Shown here piece after piece: positions 28,372-40,200 of a stretch of 64,000 nt of DNA (the first letter of the stretch is position 1; the number at the start of each line of letters is the position of its first letter). This stretch comes from Chamaecrista fasciculata (taxonomy: Eukaryota > Streptophyta > Magnoliopsida > Fabales > Fabaceae). The notes under the pieces were generated by a model. It worked only from the letters and a program-made list of their open reading frames with translations, had not been told where the DNA came from and searched no databases. The position numbers and the translations under genes were made by a program. The DNA is taken from contig QANZ01007348.1 in assembly GCA_003254925.1 (NCBI GenBank), positions 93,864 through 157,863 on the forward strand. The letters run 5' to 3'.

Positions 28372-29430
28372 TAAGCACTAAATTTTGCATATTGGCTTGT
28401 TTCCCTCCCGTGGACGTTTCTCACAAGCACCCATGACTTTTCAAATGTAGTCTATGCCAATAGAATATGCTAATCATGATCTGGATGAACTTTTTTAAAC
28501 ATAGGGGTCACTTTGGTAGTCCAAAAAGTCACTGCATGTTCTCGATCAGCAAACTAATGACTAATAGAATTCGGTTTCACTCTTACCAAATGTCTTATGA
28601 GAAAATAAATTTGACTAAACTCAGAATTGAGTCCCTACATTTTTATGACTATTTGGCACTATCCCTGAAAAATAATTGACGGTATGAGTTAATACCCAAA
28701 AATACAAAAACTTCAAATGCAAGTCCATTTTTCAAGTGGTCCAATGATGTCAGAAGGACTACGAAGCAATGAGCTTGTTATTTTTGGTACTAATTCATAC
28801 GTTCTCCAATTCCTGATCTAGAACTATACACGTTCAACAGGAACTAAATTTTTAGTTTTGTGGCACAAAAAAAAAAAACAAAAAATGTTATCAAGCTATG
28901 AAGCATGGACGTTGACACCCGCACGACACATATTCATAAATTTCAAAATATAAATTAATTTTTGGGTGACTTTAATATAACAAATAATAAAAAATAATGA
29001 TACACATGACATAAATAGATATTATAATTTTAAAGATTTCATCAAAATTTATGAATTTTTAATTATTTATATATATAAATATATGTCGTGTTATGTATGT
29101 AAGTTTAAGAATTTGACGTGTCGGTGTGTCCATGTCTGTGTCGTGTCCCGTGTCTGTATCAGTGTCCAAACTTCATAATTATCAAGCCATGTTCCGAGAA
29201 GGAAGTTATCATAAGCAGTGTACATCAATATCCTTTATCAAATCCAGAAACTTATTGCTATAATAGTGCAAATAACCGATATTCTTTTTCTGATAAGAAG
29301 TAACTGCATAAATGTATACGTGGTTTGCCAACTTTGACAATACTTGCCCTGATAAGTCAACCAAGTCATACCTGTCAAGCAGACACAAATGAGTTACAAA
29401 AACAGCTTCAACAGTTTTTTCTTCCATTGC
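28372..29430 (-). pseudogene. Decayed duplicate of NAGLU exon 17 and flanking intron
   Basis: This stretch is a diverged copy of 32513-33340 in the intact NAGLU gene. 29209-29372 still encodes [20 protein letters not shown] and [12 protein letters not shown], matching exon 17, but a small insertion (near 29217) shifts the frame before NFLLGTWLD. About 50 bp including the exon 17 donor are lost. A 282-bp MITE (28897-29178) splits it. 28380-28590 matches the intronic open frame at 32515-32724, with in-frame stops. The copy lacks every other NAGLU exon. Confidence 0.85.
28897..29178. mobile_element. 282-bp MITE with 9-bp flanking repeat TTATCAAGC
   Basis: Imperfect TIRs start TATGAAGCATGGACGTTGAC and end ...CAGTGTCCAAACTTCATAA. 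Exact 9-bp repeats TTATCAAGC flank it at 28888-28896 and 29179-29187. The undisturbed target (ctATCAAGC) is visible in the intact NAGLU copy near 33093. The interior is AT-rich and non-coding. A relative lies at about 7931-8200. Confidence 0.8.
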
Positions 29431-29440
29431 ATCTTGTGAA

Positions 29441-29712
29441 AAACCTCTCTTCCTTTCCTAGAAGACATTGTCACTGAAATCAACAACACAATTGAAGAAT
29501 TTCAAGTTGATGTTCATAAATTGAAAAGTGACCTAGCTGACCTTAAGATGATGCTTGAAGAGAGTCATAATGTGATGTTGTTGCCCAACAAGCATCATTT
29601 TAAGATCACCAATGTCACTTTCGGTTCATGAAAGTGATCTTGATTGTTTTCAATTGTGTTCTTGATTTCAGTGACTGTGTAATGTCTTCTAGGAAAGGAA
29701 GAGAGGTTTTCA
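29441..29712. repeat. Inverted repeat around a short coiled-coil-like open frame
   Basis: 'acctctcttcctttcctaga' at about 29444-29463 is repeated inverted at about 29690-29710. Between them a frame from about 29451 reads [20 protein letters not shown], then KLKSDLADLKMMLEESHN, with a heptad-like pattern, ending in TGA near 29630. The inverted arm on the other strand also reads [10 protein letters not shown]. The protein family is not recognised. Confidence 0.55.
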
Positions 29713-29769
29713 CAAGATTCTTGAAGAAAATCTCCTCAATGAAGGTGAGGACACAACGGCTTGAAAAGA

Positions 29770-30620
29770 TGAAGATGTAGGGTTTGTATGGAAGTTTGCA
29801 CAATTTATACACACTAAGGAGAGTGCATATAATAGGAAACCTTTTAGGGATCATTGGTCAAAATGAAGAGCAAATAATGTGACAATCCATTTGAGTGGGG
29901 AAGATGATTTGATTGAGGATTTTCACACAAAAGGCAAGAAATGGACGTCACTTTGATAATGAAAGAGAAAAATCAAGATTTAATGTTAGGCAATTGATTT
30001 GAAAATGCAATCAACATATATTGAGCATAAGAATAATTTTAGTTATTCATTTTGTCAAATCACACTCGAATTATTTTGAAATTGCAATAAATTTTTATGA
30101 AGGTGTAGGATTTGCATGGAAGCTTTCACAATTTACACACACTAGGGAGAATGCATATCATTGGAAGGGTGACACTTTAAAAAATTAGATAGCTTAAGCT
30201 ATGTGTTTTTAAGTGTTGGATTTAACTTTTTAAATATTGAAATCTGTATTTTATAAAAAAAAATACACAATCCCAAGACTAAAAAAAAATCAAATATAAT
30301 GGTTGAAAATAAATTTTCAACTATCCACCTCACTATGAAAATATCCTAGTAAAAAACCTTTTTTAGGGATAATTGGTGAAAATGAAGAGGAGATCATGTG
30401 ACAATCCATTTGAGTGGGAAAGATGATTTGATTGAGGATTTTCACACAAGGCAAAAAATTGACGTCAATTTGATGATGAAAGAGAAAATCAAGATTTAAT
30501 GCTAGGTCATTGATTTGAAAATGCAATCAACATATATTGAGAACAAAAATAATGTTCGTCATTCATTTTGTCAAATCACATTCTGGAATTATTTTGAAAT
30601 TGCAATCAATTTTTATGAGA
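29770..30620. repeat. Diverged direct repeats (about 250 bp, 520-bp offset)
   Basis: 29850-30100 ('gtgacaatccatttgagtgg' to 'aaattgcaataaattttta') recurs at 30370-30620. A second pair (29770-29840 and 30103-30170, sharing 'ggtttgtatggaag'-like text) has a different offset of about 334 bp. Each longer copy holds an ACGTC core (TGACGTCA at 30461-30468). Confidence 0.75.
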
Positions 30621-30839
30621 CAAAATTGGCCATGGACTATAATAAATTCACATGTTCTATTATGAAAACAAATATGTCGACATTTTGCCACAATTCATTG
30701 GCCACAAATTAATTCAAAATGTGATTGTTTTGCACAATAAATTCTTATTTATGATTGAGGAAAGGTTCATGACGAAATCATTATCAATGTGCAAAAATAT
30801 GATTATCATATAATTAAATGTGGATTTCAACAATTATGA

Positions 30840-31140
30840 CTGTGATGATACTTGCTCCTGAAATAGTAGTTTCATGAACACTATATAAAGAGTGCTTTTA
30901 AAATCACATTTCCACACACATCAAGCAAAGCATTCTTGCAATACTCTTTTCTCTTACTCTAACCATTTGTTAGAGATATTCCTGTGCTTACTTTCTAGTG
31001 AATTTTAAGTGACCACATTCTAGTGGGTGAGCGAGTAAAAATCCTTTCTTAAATCCCTTTTTTGATGAGTCCCAATTATATCTTATCCATTTCACTTAAC
31101 TTAATAGTATCTGCATTGACTCTATTTATGATACTATCGG
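30840..31140 (+). promoter_or_regulatory. Possible TATA promoter of a retroelement or pararetrovirus-like relic
   Basis: CTATATAAAGAGTGC at about 30881-30895 is followed by a leader-like stretch rich in CA and CT ('catcaagcaaagcattcttg'). Upstream are duplicated segments with TGACGTCA-like motifs. This arrangement resembles the promoter and enhancer layout of plant pararetroviruses and LTRs. No reverse transcriptase, coat protein or primer site was found, so this is only a possibility. Confidence 0.25.
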
Positions 31141-31282
31141 AGTGAAATAAGTAGATCTAAAGAAGAACATAGGAGAAAAACTTTACTCAGAATATGAAGT
31201 ACAATATGGATTATGGAAGAATGCAAGTATTGTTCACTTCATTGATGATTTCCATTCCAATCCTGTGATTCAGCCACTAAAC

Positions 31283-34197
31283 TTATTTCTCACAATATTT
31301 TTCATACAATGCTTTAGAGATTGCAAGAGCATCTCCTTTAGCCTTTACTGGGTACAGCTCATTACCTTCTTGCCATTTGTTTGACTGCAAAATCCATTCT
31401 TTTCGCCACTCTTGCAACTCGAACTTCTCATTCTGCTTCAAGCTTCTTGACAAGTGACTAAAATAGGTCGAAGCTCTAGGGAGATAGTAGCTTCCCAGAA
31501 GCCCACTCCAAAATTTGTTGGCTAATAAGGGACCAAGTCAGAAACAAATTAAATGGTCGGTAGAAAAATAACAAGAATGAAAGAGGAGGGTAGTTTGAGT
31601 AAACATATAAAATTGGCCTTTACAAAATACAAGGGTTAATAACTCAATCCCTGAGATTCTAGTTTACACTCTTTAATCCCTAGAAATCATGGAACTAATA
31701 CATAGTCCTTTTGTCCTTAAAATTCTAGTATACACTCTCAATGACTTTCAAGGACTAAAGTGAATAATCTAGACTTTCAAGGATTGAGATATCATCTCAT
31801 GTATAGGGACAAAGTTGTATGTTTACTTCATGGTAATTATTGTAGTAGTATATAATGCATTTTACCATAATCATGGAGCTTGCTCTGAGTAGTTTGATTA
31901 GTATCAAACCACATTGTCACTTGCGTCCTAGCATTCCATTCATACTGGAGAGGAAAAGGAAAACAAAATCAGATATGTCTGGTTTGTGATGTCAAATGAC
32001 GGTTTATGCTAATTAATAAACAAGAATTACTTGACTGGTTTCTAATTAAGGAAAAAAATGAAGTACCAGAGAGATCTCAACTTGTTTTCAAATTGAAATG
32101 TCTAAAATGCTCATGTAAAGTAAGAATCCATGTACTATATATAATGTTTGTTATGATCTAATTAATTAAGTAAACTACCACTTAGGTTTCTGAAATACCC
32201 ATGTTACGTTAGTTAGTCCTTAGAAACCAATTACCATCATTTGACTCCAAAGACTTATAAAAACCAACCAACATGGTTCTGCCATGGATGAAATTGATAG
32301 TTAAAATTACCCACGAATCATATTGATAGATTTGAAATTTCTTGAAGTCAAATAATCATAATTATATTTCAAATATCCAAATGATAGCTTATCTCAATTA
32401 TTTTTGTAATTTTTCACTACAACTCTTAAGATATATATAGCAACAACCAATTTTATTTTTATATGGTGGTGGGGCAGATGTAAAAGCTAAATATCCAAAA
32501 GAATAAAATCAAAATTAAGCACAAAAGTTTGCATATTGGCTTGTTTCCCTCCCGTGGACTTTTCTCACAAGCACCCATGACTTTTCAAAGGTAGTCTTTG
32601 CCAATGGAATATGCAAAACATAATCTGGATAAGCTTTTTTAAACATATGTGTCACTTTGGTAGTCCAAAAAGTCACTGCATGTTCTCGCTCAGCAAACCA
32701 ATGGCTAATAGAATTCAGAATCACTCTTAAAAATGTCTTATGAGAAAAAAGAATTCGACTAAACTCATAATTGAGTCCCTACATTGTTATGGAAAATTAG
32801 CGCTATCCCTGAAAATGATTGACAGTATGAGAGAATCCCCAAAAATAACAAAAACTTCAAATGCAAGTCCATTTTTCTAGTGGCCCAATAATGATGTAGA
32901 AGGACTAAGAAGCAATGAGTTTATTATTTTTAGGACTAATTCATACATTTTCTAATTCCTCAGATCTAGAACTAAACAGGTAAAACAGTTCAGGAACTAA
33001 ATTATTAGTTTTGTACCCCAAAAAAAAAGAGAAGAAAAATGTTGTCACCTGCTTCAGCTCCCCTGGATTTACTGCCAACCTTTTGGCACTATCAAGCCAT
33101 GTTCCGAGAAGGAAGTTATCATCAGAGGCAAGCAGTACATCAATATCCTTTATCAAATCCAGAAACTTATTGCTATAATTGTGCAAAGCATCGATATCCT
33201 TTTTCTGATAAGAAGTAACTGCATTGATGTATACTTGGTTTGCCAACTTTGACAATACTTGCCGTGTTAAGTCAACCAAGTCATACCTGTCAAACAGACA
33301 CAAATGAGTTATAAAAACAGTTTCAGCTTCTTTTTTTTCTTAATCTGGTCAGTCCGCCAATCTATTTGCTCTTATCATTTCACAAGATCTTTCCTAGGTG
33401 TTTTGCTCTTGGTTATATTAAAGGAGTTATCCATAGCAGCTTTATATTTAAATTTTTAGTATCTATGAAGCAAAGACATGATATATGTATACATACACAC
33501 ACACACAAACGTACACAAGATAACACCTTTGTTTTATACAAATACCAGTTCTTAAAACTTCTTGTTTAGTAGTCTACATCTAAAGAAAAACATAATTGCC
33601 ATTATTCTATATTTTAAGTACCTTACACAGTTAGTTTTCAAGGAAAATGAAATAAAAATGTTAAACTATACTATTCAAACAGTTCATTTACTAAAGCATT
33701 CCCAGCATGATCCTGTGGCTAACAAGTTCAATAGACTACCTATATGTAAGGCTTCCAGCATGATCCTTCCCAGCATCAATGAACAGTTGTAAAGCTTTGG
33801 TTACCTCCTCTGTGGGATACCACAAATGAGGCTGTGGCATATCAGACTTTGCTTGTTGGGACAAGAATCTTCTGTTTCCAGGTGGTAAGAAGTAAATCTC
33901 CTTTTCAAGGCTTGACATCCTAGATTCAGAATTTTTTGAAGGGTCCCAGTCGGGAAGCACTACGATGTAATCATGGTTATGGTCCTGACACAAGTTAAGC
34001 AGCACTGTAAATTGGTAGTCATGTTCAGATGACGCAAATCTCAAGGAAATTTGATTTCATGTGTTCATGCAAGATGAAATTGATCACTAATCAGCTAGAA
34101 CCTACGAAGTACAAACACTAACTTGGAAACGAGCATAGACATGAGAATGTTGGCATGTCAAATTACAAAAACCAGGCATAAATACACACACTCACAC

Positions 34198-34235
<38 letters not shown>

Positions 34236-37200
34236 GATCTACTTCCAAAGGTAAAATAAAATCAACATTATTCTACTTTCCATGTATCTTATACTTTATT
34301 AAAAAAATTGCAACAGCAAAAGAAAAAAGGTAAACTATATTATTTAAATTATACATGTATAGCAAAAAACATTAGAAGGGAAATTTTAATATATATTATA
34401 ATAAGAAGATGGGTTTCTAGACTCTTTGTATCAGATTTCTAGGTCATTTTCCTTCATTTTGCAGCCTCTGTCTGAGTTGTCTCTGGCAAGCAAATGGGCC
34501 AGTTTTTTTCCTTCACTCTGACATGTCTGTACTCATGTCAACCCATGCTACTAGTTTATTGAGGCATTGTCTGTATCCGATAAACCTTGTTAAAACTCAA
34601 CTCCCTTCCAGATGGAGAAAAACTACCCTACCCAATCTCAATTCCCTTGCTGTATGACTTTAAGACCTAAGCAATCTGTGACTTCCAATTGGCTACTCAG
34701 CTCGGTGACTTGAATGAACGCACTGTTATCATATAATCCAAACTCCAAAATGCTTGCTAGCATTTACAAGTTAAAAGCCACATGGAACCATAATGCCTAC
34801 CACTTCAACTTGGTAAAATGGTTATTCTAATTTACCGGTTATATAATGCCCTAATGCATGTTTCAACAATCCATAACTTATTCTAGAACCCAATTCTCCT
34901 AATTGAATTTGTGATGTAGAAGTTTGGGTTTACTTCTTCATTCACAGAAAAAAAAAATCAATGTCAAGATACGTGAAACATTTCATAAAGCATAGAGTAC
35001 ATCTCACGAACAAAGGTTTAAAGGGCACAAAAGCAAATACACTAACTAGTATGACGGACAATACATCTACAAGGTCAGCAAGATGCTACTGACATACAGC
35101 AATTCCATCAGTACAATTGTAAATTGTATGATAAAGAATCTCCCAAGCTGCCTCCACTTGATGATTAGCTTTACCATATCGTCTATGGGAATAGGTCTTG
35201 AGCCAATCCTGCAAGAGTCAACCCCACTCAAATAGTTTAGTGAGAAAGACATTTGAAAATGAATTTAAACACAGCTGATCCTCTTAATCTTAAAGTGCAT
35301 ATGCAAGTACACTAATAAAACACTTAAACTAGTCACTATTATGTAGTCTTGTTCACAAAATTCTACCTACACCTAGTACGAGGGAAATGGATAAATAAGA
35401 TCATTTAGATGGCAAAATAAGAGGTGGGAGGAAAGAAATTTTTTTTAACTTTTTTATGCAGATGATTAACTCATTCATATCAAACAAGATAAAGCTAGAA
35501 AGATTTATAAAAGACGAGTTCACAATGGCCAATCATGAAGTAGACAAGATAAACTCCCTTAAAAAAATTTGAAGTTCATTCCATAAATCATGGTCAACTT
35601 TTCAGCTGCATTGCAATACCAGGTAATCACACACCTAGATACTATTTTTTTCTATGGAGAAAAGATCTAACTGATGGAGTATACACTGTGATGATTAATA
35701 AGAGAGGTTTGGTGCCAATACAACCAGGTTTTAACCCTTTGCTGATACAAATATGTCATTTTCCTCTATACATTGAAAAATCTATTTCAGGTATTACAAT
35801 GAACAATGAGAAGAATGTCAAACAATCAAGAAAATACAAATCTTAATGCATGTAGTTCAAGTAAAGACAATATAATAACATTGTTACCAGAACTTGAACT
35901 TTATCATCACGAAACGCCATCTCAGACATCAAATCATAAACAACAGGGTTATGTTCTATTCCTTCCATGCACATACCAACTCCTACCTACAAAAAATATC
36001 AGTAAAACGGGTAGAACAATTCAGAATGTACAAGGAACTATAAAACAAGAAACATAATTACTTAAAACTTTCCCACTACAGATCCGAATATATTATAATC
36101 CAAAAAATGAAGAGTAGATAAACATTTGCTGCAAGATATGCCCAGGAAAAAACAATGTATATAGAACTTTAGACCTAGATTGCTTGTGCTATTTGGCTTC
36201 TAGCAAAACCAATGCTGGTATTTTAACTGAAAATAAATCTGTAGGAGATACTAGGAACACTGGCTGTACCATAGTTGAGTTTTCACTGAGACGAGCATCA
36301 ACAGGCCCTGAAGAAATTGCATCCAAAATGCCATACATTTCAATATTACCACCAAAATTATGTAGCATACACCTGAAGCAGAGTAGGATTAAAGAAGCAT
36401 AAAGGTTTCTGACAATGAAATGCAAAAAGCTTGAAATAAAACATTTTATTGGTAGCCACTGGCTACCAGAGAGATAATTACCAAATATAAGGAGTACCAT
36501 AAAACTGAAAGGAAGTTTTCCATATTGGTTTAACATCAGCAAATAGATCAAGAACAATCATCTTCCCAAATGGAACAGAATGTAGAAGTGCCTGCAAATG
36601 TTATTAAACTAGTCAACAAAAAACTAATGAAGGAAGCATTAGCAAGTAGTTATGCAGAACAGAAGATGCAAAACAAAGGCTCAATGCATAAACAATGTTG
36701 TTTGAGTACCAATATTGGAATCTTAAGACCAGCAATACATATCATGAAATTAGAAAGCCAAATCATCAAAAGAGCATGTTGTGGAACTGCATTAGTAGCA
36801 AAAAAAGAAATATCCTACCACCTTCTCTGGAGGAATCTCTTCCCTGTAATTTCTAAAATTATCCTATTCATCTATACATCCCAACAGATCGATAGTATTC
36901 CCGGTTATTTTACAGAACTAGTAGAGGGGCTCTTCAATTTCAATTTGATTATGGTTTGATGGTTAAGGAGGTTGGATGCAGTCCTAGAAGCAGGAAAACT
37001 GAGAGATAATACAGGGTGATCAAGTTGTGTGTGAAAGCCAAGATAAACAAACACGAGGGAGACACAATGAGAAATAGAGTATTTAACAGATGTTGCTGAT
37101 ATAATATAGTATATATCCTAAAGGGAAAAAGGACAAAAAGGAAGACCACAACGAGAGATTTTCAGAATTAAAAACCTGCATGAAGTACAAACTTATGTTG

Positions 37201-40200
37201 CTATGAAGGTAAAGTTCTATAAAAAGCCATTTATGACATAAAAATATATAGATCCTTTTCATTGTAAGAACAAGCTTATGCATGAGAAATTACTAATACA
37301 AATTCACAGGATCTCCATTCAATGTTGTAAGTCTAACTATTGGCTGAAAAATCACAAATATCCAAGAAATGGCCATTTATGAATTCCATACTTTCATTTG
37401 AGGTGGCTTCCAAAAGGCTGAGTCAGAGTAGAAGAGCCAACCCTGCAAATTCACTAGAATTTTTTAGCCAAAGATCACTTTTTGTATAGCAAATGGTACC
37501 AAAATATTAATTGAAACATGGAAAGAGGATAATGATCACATTTCAACAACTAATACATCACAAGAAGACCTTCTTTCAAACAAAACTTGGGTGATCTAAG
37601 TTGCAGGTTGTGTTTGATAAAACAGAAAATGGTAGATCTGGCACTGAATTTTGTTTTCCAACAGACCTTTAGGAGAGGACAATAATAACAGTGCAATAAA
37701 AAGCATGATGAACAAATTCATAGCAAAGAATACGGAAAGAAAAAGTGATCATTTGACTACAAATATAAATCTGCATCAAGAAAGTTATATTTAAATCAAT
37801 AAAGGTATCCATGGAACATGTAACATTAAAAATTTTTAGAAGTATTTAACATGTCAAATAAAATATATCAACTTCTGTGGAAGATATTGTCTAACGAAAA
37901 CGAAACCTCCAGTCTGAGTGGAATTCAGTGATTCTTGTTATAATTGCATATGATTACAGGTGATACATTGAGGTATGAGGGAGATGATAGGAATGGGGAA
38001 GTCCTGAGTCATTTGAAGCTTACTTGCATTAGCCACACAGCATCCTTGTCACCTTCGGACATTGCTTTGTATACAGCAGCTCCAAGAGTTGAGATAAATT
38101 CTGGGTCACTGGTTGGTGGTGAGTTCTCATTAAATGTATCACTGCAGCCAATAATATTAACAACTATGTCAGCTGTCCACGGTAAGCAAGCATGGAAACT
38201 CTCCAGCTACAATAAAATAAGCATATAGTCCAATCCAATAAGTTTCGTTAATAAGTGAAAATGCCAACTAATTTATGACTATTTCACTGTCTAAATTATT
38301 AATGGAAAACTCTAACTAGAAAAAAAAAAAAAACAGGAAAAAGTTCAGAATGACATGTGATGGATAGCCAAGTTGAAAATAAGTTCTCCAAAAAAAAAAA
38401 CGCAATGTACAAATAAGAAAATTTACCAGTTGTAGATGTCTGTTATATCTCCATATTCTGAAAACAGTACCGAAAAATACGTAAAACGACAAAGATACTG
38501 GAGAGACAAAGAGGTTTAATAACATAAAAGGTTAGGACATAAGACACACCACTTATTTGTTTCTTAATAAAAGCTTCCCCAATTTTAACAAATAGAGGAT
38601 CAGAGGGATCGAGAAGGTATGTACAGCACCAGCGAGAGTCACCATCAACAGTATTCCTGAAAGATATAAGGAGTTAAAATATTCTGATAATAAATTCATG
38701 GAGAGGAGCTTTCAAACTAACTAAATAATAATAACAATAATAATAATCGTAAAACTGACAAATCCAGAACAAGGCATATATATTTATACTTATTTTTATA
38801 TTCAAACGAAATAATGAATGTGGCATTTCAGTAGCACCACTTTCCCAGGCAATGAAAAGTCTAGAAAGAAGGAAGTGAAATACCAGTCACCCAGTCTGGT
38901 TATTTTTGCTGAAGGATATATCTTCGTCAATGCAGCCGGAACATTACCAGAAAATGATGGCAACACTAGAAAATATAAATTCAATGTTATATTTCAGCAT
39001 TGAATCTATACAAGTAGTAGAGGAAAATGAGATTGTAAGCCCATAAATAAAAGCATATTTAGAAACATGAGATAAGGATCATTTAAAGTGAAGGAAGCAT
39101 TTTAGAGAGTAAAGTGCAAGTGGGTAACTGTTGATTTTCTTGTCAATGGTTCAGACATGATAACTACCTGTGAAGGTGTGAAAATCAATCTCTTTCATTA
39201 TAAAGGGTTACTCACTTGCATTTTACTCATTGCCATTTAGAGGATCTAGATCCTAGGTACATGTATTGCTATCAAACAGAATAAAAATACGACATATATT
39301 GTAATTTAAATGCAAGTACACCTGGAGTCATGCCCAAATTCAGCATCCGAGAGATTATCTGTTTCTGTAAGACCAATTGTTGATCTAGCCAATTTTGTGA
39401 TAAAGGCCCGCCCCACCTAGAGTAAGATAGATACATCAAAAACAAAGTACATATGAAGGATAACAATCATTATTTATTCTATAGTTCAAAGAAAGCAACA
39501 AATTGCATGATGTCCGGGAAAGATCTTTTAATATAAAATGAAAAAAATTCAACCAAGGTTCATTATATCTTTGCCATCGAGTTTACAAATTATACGATGA
39601 CACAAGTTTTTAGAAAGTTTTCTCTACATTCTCTCTCTCCCATGATTGGTTATGCAAAAAAATATTGCCACTTTTATTTTTATTAGTGAACCTAATAATT
39701 GACGTATAATGAACCTTGGTCAAATACTCAAATTAGTCCTCATAGTCTCATACTATAGGGTGAATTCTATTCTGGCCTTGAAACTATTTTTTTTGTTTTA
39801 AAGTGGTCCTCAAACTCCACCATGAAGCTAACTTCGTTAGAGGTTTGCCGTTATGTATGAGCTGGGCATGATGTTTGTGAAGAATGGGGATGATGTTTGT
39901 GAAGAATGGCAAGTCAAAGCATTAGAGAATCAGAGGAAGTATATTCTAAATCTCTTAAAGGAAACTAGGATGACAGGTTGTAAACTAGTAGAATTGGGCT
40001 TGTTAGAAAGAGAGAAGTTGTCCTTATTATGCGACTATAAGGCTACCATTAGTATAGTTCATAATCTTTGTTAGAAGTCAAAATTTTATTTATTAGAGTT
40101 AGTTGGTTAGTAGAATATTAAATATGGTAGGTGTTGTTGGTGTCTTTAAATATGTGTCCAAGTCCCATTGTAATGTAATCAATTAAAAACCAATCTAATC

